This document shows, piece after piece, positions 34,272 through 42,982 of a stretch of 64,000 bases of DNA. Source of the DNA: Sphingomonas natans. GTDB taxonomy: Bacteria; Pseudomonadota; Alphaproteobacteria; Sphingomonadales; Sphingomonadaceae. The notes below the pieces were generated by a model. The model saw only the letters and a list, made by a program, of their open reading frames with translations. It was not told the origin of the DNA and did not search any database. The position numbers and the translations under genes were made by a program. The stretch covers positions 62,001 through 126,000 of the forward strand of contig NZ_JAUOTP010000009.1 in the NCBI RefSeq assembly GCF_030546695.1, read 5' to 3'. Each line of letters begins with the position of its first letter. Within the stretch, counting starts at the first letter, position 1.

Positions 34272-36761
34272 ATGCGATCCGCGTCCATCCGCCATTTGCT
34301 TATAAGTACAGCTGCTGGCGCTCTGCTGGCTTCGGGGCCCGCCGTCGCGCAAAGCGATCCGACCGGCGCCCAGGCCGCGGACAGCAGTCAGCGCGCCACG
34401 CCGGAGCAAGGTCTGGTCGACACGAGCAAACCCGACGGCGGAGACATCGTCGTGGTCGGCACTGCTGGCGGCGGTACACGCCGCCAGGATGCTTCGTTTG
34501 CGGTGACGGCTCTCAACAACGATGCGATCGAACGAGCGGCGCCGAACAGTACGGCGGATTTGCTTCGCACTGTTCCCGGTGTGATGGCGGAAAGTTCGGG
34601 CGGGCAGAACGGAGCCAATATCTTCGTGCGTGGCTATCCCTCGGGGGGGGACGCGCAATTCGTGACCTTCCAATATGCCGGCACGCCGATCTTTGCGCCG
34701 CCGACACTGTCGTTCCTCGAAAATTCCCAGCTGATCCGGCTGGACGAAACAGTGCAGCGCGTGGAAGCCGTGCGCGGTGGTACCGGCTCACTCTTCTCGA
34801 ACGGCCAGCCTGGCCTGACCGTAAACGTGGTGCCGCGCATTGGCGGTCGAACGTTCCACGGCCTCGCAAAACTGTCCTACACCGATTTCGAGGAGATCAG
34901 GGGCGATGCCTGGATCTCCGGCCCGCTGAACGAGGACACGGGCTTCATGATCGGTGGCTATTACGCCCAGAGCCACGGCGTCCGCGATCCGCAGTTTCGC
35001 GCCGAAAAGGGCGGCCAGCTCACCAGCAACATACACCATGATCTCGATGGGCGAGGCTCGATTGAGATTTATGCCCGGTATCTCAACGATCGCGGCGCAT
35101 GGCTGCTGCCGATACCAGTGGTGACGAACGGCCAAGGCGACATCAGCGCCTATCCCGGATTCGATGCAGGCACGGGCACGCTGATGGGCCGCGATACGCG
35201 GATCACCACCAACGTGGTCGGCCGCAGGCTGGACCTCTCGGAGGGGCGCGGCGCGAAGGTGTTCAACCCTGGCCTCACCTTCGAATACGAGCTTGTCGAC
35301 GGCCTGCGTCTGCGCGAGCGAACGAGCTATCTGGGCGGCAATGCTGACACGCTCGGTCTCGTTCCTGTGGAAGCTCCCGTTGCAGCATCGGCAATGGCCG
35401 CTACTCTCGGCGGCCCCGGCTCCACCGTGGCCACGCTCACGTATGCGAGCGACGGTGCCGCGGTCGCGGGTGGCGCGGACGCGCGCCTCCTGCGGGCCGG
35501 CATATGGGAAGTGCGGAAGAAGATCACGTCCTTCGTATCTGACACCGGCTTCGAGTGGGCGGCGGGCAAGAACAAGCTGACGGGCGGCTTTTATTATACG
35601 AGCTACACGTCGCGGGATGTCTGGGCGTTGGGCAATCAGGTGCTGCTTGCAGCCGAGCCCAATGCGCGTCGGATCAACATGACGCTGAACGGTGGCCGGA
35701 CCGCCACGCTCGACGGCTTCTCGAGCGGTCCTGCCTTCCAGGTTCGCGCCACTTACAATGGCGAGGACGCAGCTTTCTACGCGGTCGACGAATTGCAGGT
35801 CACGCCCGACTTGCGCATCGACGGCGGCGTCCGGTGGCAGCGGCATAACGTCGATGCGGTACTAGCAACCCCACGTACCGCCGCCGAAGGCGGCACCATC
35901 AACCTCGATGGCAATCCGCTGACCTTGTACGACAATGCGGTCACCGTGCTGGGTGCCAATCGCTCGATTCGCTATCAGGATGATGCTTGGTCGTGGACGG
36001 CGGGCGCCAACTATGATTTCACCAGCGAAATCGGGGTGTTCGCGCGCTACAGCAGGGGCAACAGCTTCCCGCAGTTCGACAATCTGCGCGAGGCGTCGGC
36101 GGTCAACATTGCCGAAAAGACCGGCTTGGCTGCGACGGCCGAGGTGGACACTTACGAAGCCGGCGTAAAAATCTCGACGCGCATGGTCAATCTCTACGCC
36201 ACCGCTTTCCACAACAAATTCGACGGTCTTGCGACCACCACGCTCATCAACAACGTGCCCGTCAGCTCGAATGGCGGTGCCAAGGCGACGGGCGTCGAGC
36301 TGGAAGGCGCGCTACGCCCGACGACATGGTTCAGCCTGACGGCGGCGGGCACATATCTTGACGCCAAGTATCGGGGCTTCTTCACCGGCAACGGCGCGAT
36401 CGACAACACCGGGAACCGGGTGCAACGCCAGCCAAAATGGACCTGGCGTGTGACCCCGGCAGTGGACGTTGATGTCGGCGGGGTACGGCCGTCGCTGTTC
36501 GCCACGCTGCAATATACCGGCGATCGCTTCTCCGATCCGGAGAATCTGCAGACGCTTCCGCACTTCTACCAGCTCGACGCCGGCGTCGCGGTCACGCTCG
36601 ACAACGGTATCCGGCTGCAGGTGACAGGCAACAACCTGACGGACAAGATTGGTCTGACCGAGGGCAATCCGCGGATCATCGGCGGGCAGGGCACCGGGGC
36701 GATCCTAGCGCGTCCGATCCTCGGCCGTTCCTTCCGGTTCAGCGCAGCGTTCGAGTTCTAA
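34272..36761 (+). CDS. TonB-dependent outer-membrane receptor
   Basis: An 829-residue protein with GGGAGAAGG ahead of the ATG and a signal peptide (~1-26, ending PAVAQ). The plug domain follows: FAVTALNNDAIERAAPNSTA, LLRTVPGVMAESSGGQNGAN with IFVRGYP, and VEAVRGGTGSLFSNGQPG. The rest is a 22-strand-type barrel ending in a terminal aromatic (RFSAAFEF). It imports a large or scarce nutrient with TonB energy. It is followed by two sulfatases, so a sulfated glycan or sulfated aromatic ligand is likely. No N-terminal anti-sigma-interacting extension. Confidence 0.92.
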   Translation: MRSASIRHLLISTAAGALLASGPAVAQSDPTGAQAADSSQRATPEQGLVDTSKPDGGDIVVVGTAGGGTRRQDASFAVTALNNDAIERAAPNSTADLLRTVPGVMAESSGGQNGANIFVRGYPSGGDAQFVTFQYAGTPIFAPPTLSFLENSQLIRLDETVQRVEAVRGGTGSLFSNGQPGLTVNVVPRIGGRTFHGLAKLSYTDFEEIRGDAWISGPLNEDTGFMIGGYYAQSHGVRDPQFRAEKGGQLTSNIHHDLDGRGSIEIYARYLNDRGAWLLPIPVVTNGQGDISAYPGFDAGTGTLMGRDTRITTNVVGRRLDLSEGRGAKVFNPGLTFEYELVDGLRLRERTSYLGGNADTLGLVPVEAPVAASAMAATLGGPGSTVATLTYASDGAAVAGGADARLLRAGIWEVRKKITSFVSDTGFEWAAGKNKLTGGFYYTSYTSRDVWALGNQVLLAAEPNARRINMTLNGGRTATLDGFSSGPAFQVRATYNGEDAAFYAVDELQVTPDLRIDGGVRWQRHNVDAVLATPRTAAEGGTINLDGNPLTLYDNAVTVLGANRSIRYQDDAWSWTAGANYDFTSEIGVFARYSRGNSFPQFDNLREASAVNIAEKTGLAATAEVDTYEAGVKISTRMVNLYATAFHNKFDGLATTTLINNVPVSSNGGAKATGVELEGALRPTTWFSLTAAGTYLDAKYRGFFTGNGAIDNTGNRVQRQPKWTWRVTPAVDVDVGGVRPSLFATLQYTGDRFSDPENLQTLPHFYQLDAGVAVTLDNGIRLQVTGNNLTDKIGLTEGNPRIIGGQGTGAILARPILGRSFRFSAAFEF

Positions 36762-36768
36762 TCGCCCG

Positions 36769-38184
36769 ATGGACCGCCGCGACGTCCTGAAAGGGATGGC
36801 CGGTGCGGCGGCGATGTCCGCCGCGCCGGCCGTCGGGCAACGGCAGCGAGGTCGGCAGCGCAACGTCCTGCTTTTGATATCGGACGATCAGGGCCTCGAC
36901 CTTGGTTGCTACGGCGTTGCCGTCAAAACGCCGCGACTGGACCGGCTGGCGCGCAGTGGAACGCTGTTCCGCCAATCCTATGCGGCGGTATCCTCGTGCA
37001 GCCCGAGTCGGGCGGTGATCAACACGGGGCTCTATACGCATCAGAACGGCATGTACGGCCTCCAGCACGACGTTCACCACCAATCGTTGTTGCCGGGCAT
37101 CGAGACGCTTCCGTTGCTGCTGAGGCGCGCGGGTTATGCCACCGCGCTGGTTGGCAAGAAGCATGTCGGGCCGGACAGCGCTTTTCCCTACGAGGCGGAA
37201 CTGGTACCGGAGCGATCGGGCATTCGGGACGTGCGCGAGCTCGCGGTCGCCGCCGCCAGCTTCATCCGTTCGAGTGACGATCGTCCCTTTTTCGTCACCG
37301 TCGCCTTCAGCGATCCTCACCGCGCTCCGGTCGATTATGGCAACGATCGCGCATGGCCGGAGGTAAGACCGGTGCACTACGATCCGCTCCAGATCGTCGT
37401 CCCTTCGCACCTGCCCGATCTGCCCGCCATACGGCGAGACCTGGCCGGATATTTTGAGTCGATCAGTCGCCTTGACGCGGGTGTCGGCATGATCCTCGAC
37501 GATCTTGCCGCCACCGGCCGCGCGGACGACACGCTCCTCATATTCCTCAGCGACAATGGACGCCCGTTTCCTGGTGCCAAGACCAACTTCTACGATCCGG
37601 GGCTGCACCTGCCGCTTATCGTCTGCGCGCCGGGTGGCGCACCGGCGGCAAACGAGGCGATGATCAGCTGGACCGACATTGCGCCGACCGTGCTCGACTG
37701 GGCCGGCGTCGCGCCCCCCACCACCTATCGACTGTCCGGCCGCTCCCTTTTACCCATTCTCGGCAAGGCCGACGATCCGGCACGCGATGCGGTCTTCGCG
37801 AGCCACAATTTCCACGAGATCGATCAATATTATCCGATGCGTGCCATCCGTACTCGGGCGCATAACTACATCCTCAATCTCGCTTCCCAATTGCCCTATC
37901 CGATTGCCGGCGACGTCGCCGGGTCGCCTGCGTGGAAGGCGATCTTGGCCGATTCCGCGATCCGGCTCGGCAAGCGTACGCAGACAGCCTATCTCCAGCG
38001 ACCGGCGGAGGAATTGTATGATCTCGCCCGCGATCCCAACGAGCTGACCAACGTCGCCGACAACCCCGCTTATGCCAGCATCAAGGCCGCGCTCGCGGGG
38101 CGCCTGCGCGCGATGCGGGCGGAGACGAAGGATCCGTGGCTCTTCGGCCAGACCGATCCCTACGCTCACCAGGCGCAGAAATGA
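36769..38184 (+). CDS. Tat-exported type I sulfatase
   Basis: A 471-residue protein starting 7 bases after the receptor gene. The N-terminus MDRRDVLKGMAGAAAMSAAP is a Tat signal. Metal-binding D39/D40 (LISDDQG) and the active-site motif CSPSR with C77, the residue converted to formylglycine, are intact; SDNGRPFPGAK and the C-terminal YDLARDPNELTNVA are typical of the S1 formylglycine sulfatases. It removes sulfate esters in the periplasm, substrate unknown. The stop overlaps the second sulfatase start by four bases (ATGA). Confidence 0.9.
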   Translation: MDRRDVLKGMAGAAAMSAAPAVGQRQRGRQRNVLLLISDDQGLDLGCYGVAVKTPRLDRLARSGTLFRQSYAAVSSCSPSRAVINTGLYTHQNGMYGLQHDVHHQSLLPGIETLPLLLRRAGYATALVGKKHVGPDSAFPYEAELVPERSGIRDVRELAVAAASFIRSSDDRPFFVTVAFSDPHRAPVDYGNDRAWPEVRPVHYDPLQIVVPSHLPDLPAIRRDLAGYFESISRLDAGVGMILDDLAATGRADDTLLIFLSDNGRPFPGAKTNFYDPGLHLPLIVCAPGGAPAANEAMISWTDIAPTVLDWAGVAPPTTYRLSGRSLLPILGKADDPARDAVFASHNFHEIDQYYPMRAIRTRAHNYILNLASQLPYPIAGDVAGSPAWKAILADSAIRLGKRTQTAYLQRPAEELYDLARDPNELTNVADNPAYASIKAALAGRLRAMRAETKDPWLFGQTDPYAHQAQK

Positions 38185-39722
38185 GCGAGGGCATCGGCCG
38201 GCGCGGTGTTCTTCTGGCCGGGACCGGGGGCGCGTTCGGTCTATACAGCTTCGCTACCACCGCAGCCTCGCCCGAAAAGCGCCTTGCGCTGCCGCGCAGG
38301 CCGGGCGCGACACCCCACAATATTCTCGTCGTCCTCACCGACGATCATAGGTACGATGCAATGGGGTTCATGAAGGCGCAGACGTTCGGCGACACGCCGA
38401 CGCTGGATCGCCTCGCGCAGGAAGGCGTACATTTCCGCAACGCCTTCGTCACGACCGCGCTCTGCTCGCCCAGCCGAGCGACGATCTTCACCGGTCTCTA
38501 CGCGCACCAGCATCGTGTGATCGACAACAACCATCCGATCCCACACGGGCTGATTTATTATCCTGAATATCTCCAGGCCGCCGGCTACGAGACCGCCTTC
38601 ATCGGTAAGTGGCATATGGGCATCGAAACCGACGCGCCGCAGCCGGGCTTCGACCGCTGGGTCAGCTTCAAGGGGCAGGGCCATTATCTGCCGCACCCGG
38701 ACGGTTTGAACGTCGACGGCCGCAAGGTGGCGCAGACAAGCTACATCACCGATGAATTGACGAACCGCGCTATCGATTGGATCGAACAGCGCGATGGAAA
38801 GCGGCCGTGGATGATGCACCTCGCGCACAAGGCGGTCCATTCGGAGTTCCTCCCGGCGCCACGCCATCGAGGTCGCTACGATAAGGAGGTCTTCCGCTAT
38901 CCCGAGAGCATGAAGCAGGGCGTGTCGGGCCGGCCGATGTGGGTGGAGAACCAGCGCAACAGCTGGCACGGCGTCGCTTATCCATATCACGGTGCGCTCG
39001 ATATCGGCGACTATTACAAGCGCTATATGGAAACGCTCCTCTCCGTCGACGAGGGCATCGCACGGATCATGGAGCTCCTTCACAAGCGTGGCGAACTGGA
39101 CCGTACGTTGATCCTCTACATGGGGGACAACGGCTTCATGTTCGGTGAGCACGGCCTGATCGACAAGCGCGCAGCCTACGAGGAATCGATGCGCATCCCC
39201 ATGCTGATGCGCTGCCCGTCGCTGTTCGGCAGCGGGGTGGTGGAGCAGGTCGTCGCCAATATCGATGTCGCGCCGACGATGCTCGCCGCCGCCGGGTTGG
39301 AGGCGCCCGCGGGGATGGCTGGAGCGAACATGCTTCCCCTGATTGGAGGGGCGGCAAGCGTGCCATGGCGAAAAGAGCTGCTGTACGAATATTACTGGGA
39401 GCAAAACTTCCCTCAGACGCCGACCGTCCACGCGCTGCGCGAGGACCGCTACAAATATATGCACTTCCACGGCATTTGGGATTTGAACGAGCTCTACGAT
39501 CTCGCGGCCGATCCGCGGGAGAATGACAATCTGCTCGCCCGACCGGGACATGAGGATCTAGCAGAGCGCATGAGCGCCAGACTGTTCTGTCTGCTGCAGA
39601 CGACGGACGGCATGCAGATCCCGCTGAGCCCCGACGCGGGCGAGCGAAACGAACTGCGCGATCCGCGAGGGCCGGGCATGGCGCCCTTTCCATCACACTT
39701 CTTTCGCACGCCGACGCAGTGA
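38181..39722 (+). CDS. Second Tat-exported type I sulfatase
   Basis: A 513-residue protein, translationally coupled to the first. N-terminus GRRGVLLAGTGGAFGLYSFA is a Tat-type signal. D54/D55 (VLTDDHR), active-site C95 in LCSPSRATIFTGLYAHQH, GKWHMG, MGDNGFMFGEHGL and DLAADPRENDNL follow the S1 sulfatase plan, closer to the N-sulfoglucosamine/mucin-desulfating type than its neighbour. Two different sulfatases in one operon with a TonB receptor suggest stepwise desulfation of one polymer. A GTGA overlap leads into a broken glycosidase gene. Confidence 0.9.
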   Translation: MSEGIGRRGVLLAGTGGAFGLYSFATTAASPEKRLALPRRPGATPHNILVVLTDDHRYDAMGFMKAQTFGDTPTLDRLAQEGVHFRNAFVTTALCSPSRATIFTGLYAHQHRVIDNNHPIPHGLIYYPEYLQAAGYETAFIGKWHMGIETDAPQPGFDRWVSFKGQGHYLPHPDGLNVDGRKVAQTSYITDELTNRAIDWIEQRDGKRPWMMHLAHKAVHSEFLPAPRHRGRYDKEVFRYPESMKQGVSGRPMWVENQRNSWHGVAYPYHGALDIGDYYKRYMETLLSVDEGIARIMELLHKRGELDRTLILYMGDNGFMFGEHGLIDKRAAYEESMRIPMLMRCPSLFGSGVVEQVVANIDVAPTMLAAAGLEAPAGMAGANMLPLIGGAASVPWRKELLYEYYWEQNFPQTPTVHALREDRYKYMHFHGIWDLNELYDLAADPRENDNLLARPGHEDLAERMSARLFCLLQTTDGMQIPLSPDAGERNELRDPRGPGMAPFPSHFFRTPTQ

Positions 39723-39934
39723 GAAAGCCGGTCGCCGCGCTCGCGCTGACGCTCGCCACGCCCGCCGCGACATGGGGCCGGTCGGTCGATCTGGCGGAAC
39801 CGTTCGTCGGCACGCTGGCCAACTTCGGGCAGCTCTCGCCGGCTGCGGTCGCACCCTATGCCATGGTCTAGAGGGACCCTGACACCAACGCTACAGATCA
39901 CGCCGGCTATGAATTTGCGGCCCAGCGGTTGTGA
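39719..39934 (+). pseudogene. 5' remnant of a GH92-like glycosidase
   Basis: A GTG overlapping the sulfatase stop (GTGA) opens a frame: a signal-peptide-like start (KPVAALALTLATPAATWG), then VDLAEPFVGTLANFGQLSPA and VAPYAMV, then TAG (39869-39871). The same frame continues RDPDTNATDHAGYEFAAQRL before another stop. This matches the N-terminus of GH92 alpha-mannosidase-like enzymes (VDPFIGT ... PFGMV ... PDT). The remaining ~650 codons are missing. So the sulfatase operon once ended, or still ends in relatives, with a GH92-type glycosidase. Confidence 0.6.
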
Positions 39935-40257
39935 AGGTGCTCACCCCGGCATCGTGACTAGTCAGCGTTCAAGAGAATAATAGTATTACTCCTCTTGAAG
40001 GGAGGCAGCGCTCGGCTGGGGCGTGTATCGCCACGTAAACGGCGCCGGGGGGCTTACAACATCGTATCGCGAACTTGGATTGCGTGTCGTTTAGATGCAG
40101 CAAGACATGCCGCTTTGCGTGGATGAACTCCGAAAAATCCCAGTTTCCATCCTGCTGCACGATCAGTCAAATCGTAAGAGCTATCTTGAAAAAGGTAAAA
40201 GTGCGGTTCGTTTTGCGCCTACTCATCGTCTTGTTTTATTCCGTCAGGGATGCGGGT
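39935..40257. other. Intergenic, contains an inverted repeat
   Basis: Less GC-rich than the flanks. Holds the 39968-39999 inverted repeat and the promoter of the acyltransferase gene. The acyltransferase frame is open back to 40075, but that part has no ribosome binding site and poor content. Confidence 0.4.
39968..39999. repeat. Inverted repeat with 8-base arms
   Basis: TTCAAGAG ... CTCTTGAA around a 16-base AT-rich loop. No T-run follows on either strand, so not a standard rho-independent terminator. Could be a remnant of the deletion boundary behind the broken glycosidase or a regulator site. Confidence 0.45.
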
Positions 40258-41379
40258 ATGCCACGGAAGAGCAATATAGCTGATAGAAAGCATTCTTTTC
40301 GGCCAAACGATGATGATTCGCAAAGATATGAATTCGTTGACGCTTTAAGGCTCGTTGCCGCATCATCGGTGCTTATTCAGCACATATTCGAAAAATCCCG
40401 CTATCATATATTGAATTCAATAACAAATCTCAGTCCAGGGGTGTTCGGCGTTGTATTGTTTTTTTTAGTCAGCGGATTGGTGATGCCGATCTCGGTCAAG
40501 GGGGGGCTCGATATTGCGAATTTCTCGATCCGCCGTGTCTTTCGCATTTATCCGGCACTCATCGCGGCGTTCATTCTCTGGGCGATAGTACAGGTTGTTG
40601 CTCGGGACCCTCGATCCGCCTTCTGGCACGCAACCCTATCCGACTGGCTGGCAAATCTGCTTCTCATCAATGATTTTTTTGGGCGGCCGGCATTCCTTGG
40701 CGTCACGTGGACGCTCATCCTTGAATTTGCTTGGTATGCTCTCTTTGCCTTCGGATGGCGAAAGTTCGGGTCGCGGTCAGGATCAGTATTGACCAGCACT
40801 GCCGCTCTTGCATCAGCTGGTTCGATCATTTTATCATTGGCGGTCGGGCACAGAATGCCGATGGGACGCATTGGCATGATTTATGCGGCGACTATCGGGT
40901 TTCAGTCGTTTCGATGGCTTAGCCGAGAGATAAGGACCTCTACGTTTGTTCGCGATGTGTTTGTCTTCCTGTCGATCATGGCCGTGGGAAACGCAGTCGC
41001 GTTCGGCCATTTCCATCATCCAACCATAACTTTTGCCCAGTCATTCTGGCCATGGCTTTTTGCGCCAGCCTTATTCCTGACAATCCTGCATCCGGCGCTC
41101 AGGACAACACGCATCTTCGAAAATAAAGGCGTCGCGCGCTTTGGAGCGATTAGTCTCTCTATCTATCTCCTACATCCGATTGCAATGGCGATATGTCTTC
41201 GCATCGCGCCCGAGTTCGTCAACATTGTCGCGACGCTCGGTCTTACGATTGCCATGGCCTGGGCAAGTTTTCGGTGGATTGAGCAGCCCGGTATTGCATT
41301 TGGTCGTCGCGTGGGAGCGCGTCTTCAATCTCGCTCGGCGGAAGAGGCTCTCGCGCTTGAGCGGTCGCGAGTGCAATGA
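40258..41379 (+). CDS. Acyltransferase 3 family membrane protein (polysaccharide O-acyltransferase)
   Basis: A 373-residue protein; the ATG with AGGGA upstream is chosen over an earlier in-frame start. Family features: YEFVDALRLVAASSVLIQHI with the conserved His in the first membrane helix, GVVLFFLVSGLVMPIS, SIRRVFRIYPALIAAF, LGVTWTLILEFAWYALF, and about ten membrane helices in total. These proteins transfer acetyl, succinyl or similar groups to surface polysaccharide. Base composition is clearly lower in GC than the surrounding genes, which suggests separate acquisition. Overlaps the next small gene by four bases. Confidence 0.85.
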   Translation: MPRKSNIADRKHSFRPNDDDSQRYEFVDALRLVAASSVLIQHIFEKSRYHILNSITNLSPGVFGVVLFFLVSGLVMPISVKGGLDIANFSIRRVFRIYPALIAAFILWAIVQVVARDPRSAFWHATLSDWLANLLLINDFFGRPAFLGVTWTLILEFAWYALFAFGWRKFGSRSGSVLTSTAALASAGSIILSLAVGHRMPMGRIGMIYAATIGFQSFRWLSREIRTSTFVRDVFVFLSIMAVGNAVAFGHFHHPTITFAQSFWPWLFAPALFLTILHPALRTTRIFENKGVARFGAISLSIYLLHPIAMAICLRIAPEFVNIVATLGLTIAMAWASFRWIEQPGIAFGRRVGARLQSRSAEEALALERSRVQ

Positions 41380-41585
41380 TGCTTCGAGGGCGCTTATTGG
41401 TCGGCACCTTCGCCCATAGGCAATTCGCCTCCAAATGGGCGACTGACCCAGTCTTCGTCGGCTGGGCATCCGGACTCCGCGCCCTCCGTCCGGGCAAGGT
41501 TGCACCCGTAATAGTCGGGGCGGCAATCGCAGGATTATGCCAAATTGCTCTGATCACGAAGATCGAGACGGCCTTGGCAGCATGA
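41376..41585 (+). CDS. Small hypothetical protein
   Basis: A 69-residue frame opening with an ATGA overlap on the acyltransferase stop. The C-terminal half has a hydrophobic segment (VAPVIVGAAIAGLCQIALIT). No family recognised. The coupling supports a real gene; the lack of a separate ribosome binding site and small size keep confidence low. Confidence 0.4.
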   Translation: MMLRGRLLVGTFAHRQFASKWATDPVFVGWASGLRALRPGKVAPVIVGAAIAGLCQIALITKIETALAA

Positions 41586-41634
41586 GGAGCTGACGAGGCG
41601 CTGGCATTCGATTTTGTAGCGGGGAGGCGCGTTC

Positions 41635-42312
41635 ATGCCCGGAGCCATGCATCTCGTTCAAAAGGCGCGCCGGCCTGCTTTGCGTCTCGGTCTGCCCGAC
41701 GGCTGGCCGACCGATGTGTCGAGACTGATGGACATAGGCGTGGCGTTCGCGGCGCTTCTCGTCGTAGCACCCCTCATGGTGGTGATTGCGGTTGCGATCT
41801 TCCTCACTGATCCCGGGCCGGTCTTCATCGCGCATCGGCGGCTTGGCCGAGGGGGCCGAGACTTCGCCCGTCTGAAATTTCGCACCCGGGTTCTTTATGG
41901 AGCTCCTGATCGGCCGGACTATTTCCAACTCGGTTCGGCATCTCGTTGGATCCGGGATGACGAGCAATGCGGTCGGCCGGTTATGCCGCTAATTCCCTTT
42001 GGCGAGCTGCTCGCACGAACCAGCTTTGACGATTTGCCACAACTTTTTAACGTGCTCCGCGGACATATGAGCCTCGTCGGACCGCAGCCGATTGTGGGAG
42101 CCGATATCGCGTTCTACGGACATTATCTGAGCCACTATACGAGCCTGCGCCCCGGAATCACAGGTTTGTGGCAGACAAGCGGGCGCCGCAGCAGGTCCAG
42201 GCGTCGCCGCGTCGCTCTCGACGTGCTTTATTCGCGCCGGCGATCATTAGGCCTAGATGTAAAAATCCTAGCGCAGGCTGTCGCACGCTCGGCGCCGGAC
42301 AAGGATCGCTAA
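41635..42312 (+). CDS. Polyprenyl-phosphate sugar phosphotransferase (initiating transferase)
   Basis: A 225-residue protein with GGGGAGG upstream. One membrane-associated helix (MDIGVAFAALLVVAPLMVVI) precedes the PF02397 catalytic domain: DPGPVFIAHRRLGRGGRDF, LKFRTRV, TSFDDLPQLFNVLRGHMSLV with GPQPI, and RPGITGLWQTSGR. It is the short, monotopic ExoY/PglC-like type without the four-helix N-terminus of WbaP. It starts repeat-unit synthesis by moving a sugar-1-phosphate from a nucleotide sugar to undecaprenyl phosphate. Followed closely by an export protein and a glycosyltransferase. Confidence 0.9.
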   Translation: MPGAMHLVQKARRPALRLGLPDGWPTDVSRLMDIGVAFAALLVVAPLMVVIAVAIFLTDPGPVFIAHRRLGRGGRDFARLKFRTRVLYGAPDRPDYFQLGSASRWIRDDEQCGRPVMPLIPFGELLARTSFDDLPQLFNVLRGHMSLVGPQPIVGADIAFYGHYLSHYTSLRPGITGLWQTSGRRSRSRRRRVALDVLYSRRRSLGLDVKILAQAVARSAPDKDR

Positions 42313-42314
42313 GC

Positions 42315-42938
42315 ATGCGAAGAATCGGATTATCTGCCCGCGAGCCGTATGACTGGCGCTGGATTTTCGGTTGGCGCGGTTGGCGCGATCGCGGCACCAT
42401 CGCCGTTTGCGCTGCCGCTGCTATTTGTGCTCCAATCTCGTCTGAGCCGACCAAGCCCACCCCCTTACCTGCGGATACGGCTTACCGGCTCAGCGGTGGA
42501 GACAGGCTGCGTGTCACCGTGTTTGGCGAGCCCGCGCTGACCGGCGACTACAGCATTACCGCCGATGGCATTCTCTCTTTTCCTCTTATCGGCGAAATTG
42601 ATGCGAGAGGGCGTTCGATCGGCGAAGTGAGGGAGGCACTGCGAGAGCGTCTTGGCAAAGGCTATGTCAATGACCCGCGTGTCGCCATCGAAGCCATTTC
42701 CTATCGGCCCTACTACGTGCTGGGTGAGGTAAATCGTCCGGGCGAATATCCATATGCTGCGGGATTGCGCGTCGACCAGGCGATCGCAGCCGCCGGCGGC
42801 TTCACCTACCGCGCCAATCGCGGCACCGCTTTCGTGCGCAGCTCAGACGACAGCGCGGAGAGGAAGGTGAAGCTACGCAAGCGGCCGGTATCGGTCCTTC
42901 CGGGCGATACGATCAGAGTCGGCGAGCGCTATTTGTAG
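42315..42938 (+). CDS. Polysaccharide export protein (short Wza/GumB type)
   Basis: A 207-residue protein starting 2 bases after the previous stop. Contains the Poly_export domain (YRLSGGDRLRVTVFGEPALT, YSITADGILSFPLIGEIDAR) and one SLBB domain (YYVLGEVNRPGEYPYAAGLR, VDQAIAAAGGFTYRANRG), ending GDTIRVGERYL. It lacks the second SLBB and the C-terminal amphipathic helix of Wza, as in GumB-like proteins. The N-terminal region has one hydrophobic stretch (TIAVCAAAAICAP) but no good lipobox. Role: outer-membrane/periplasmic part of the export channel, working with the Wzc-like protein encoded at 50.5-52.7 kb. Confidence 0.88.
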   Translation: MRRIGLSAREPYDWRWIFGWRGWRDRGTIAVCAAAAICAPISSEPTKPTPLPADTAYRLSGGDRLRVTVFGEPALTGDYSITADGILSFPLIGEIDARGRSIGEVREALRERLGKGYVNDPRVAIEAISYRPYYVLGEVNRPGEYPYAAGLRVDQAIAAAGGFTYRANRGTAFVRSSDDSAERKVKLRKRPVSVLPGDTIRVGERYL

Positions 42939-42982
42939 CGGCCATTGTCATCCTCAGAAATCGCGGCGACTGGAGAAGCCTG

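Noticed and set aside
38241-39551. 436-codon minus-strand frame
   Set aside because: Antisense of the second sulfatase, which has intact catalytic motifs.
39968-39999. Inverted repeat considered as an insertion-sequence end or terminator
   Set aside because: No T-run, no transposase sequence and no flanking target duplication seen, so kept only as a repeat.
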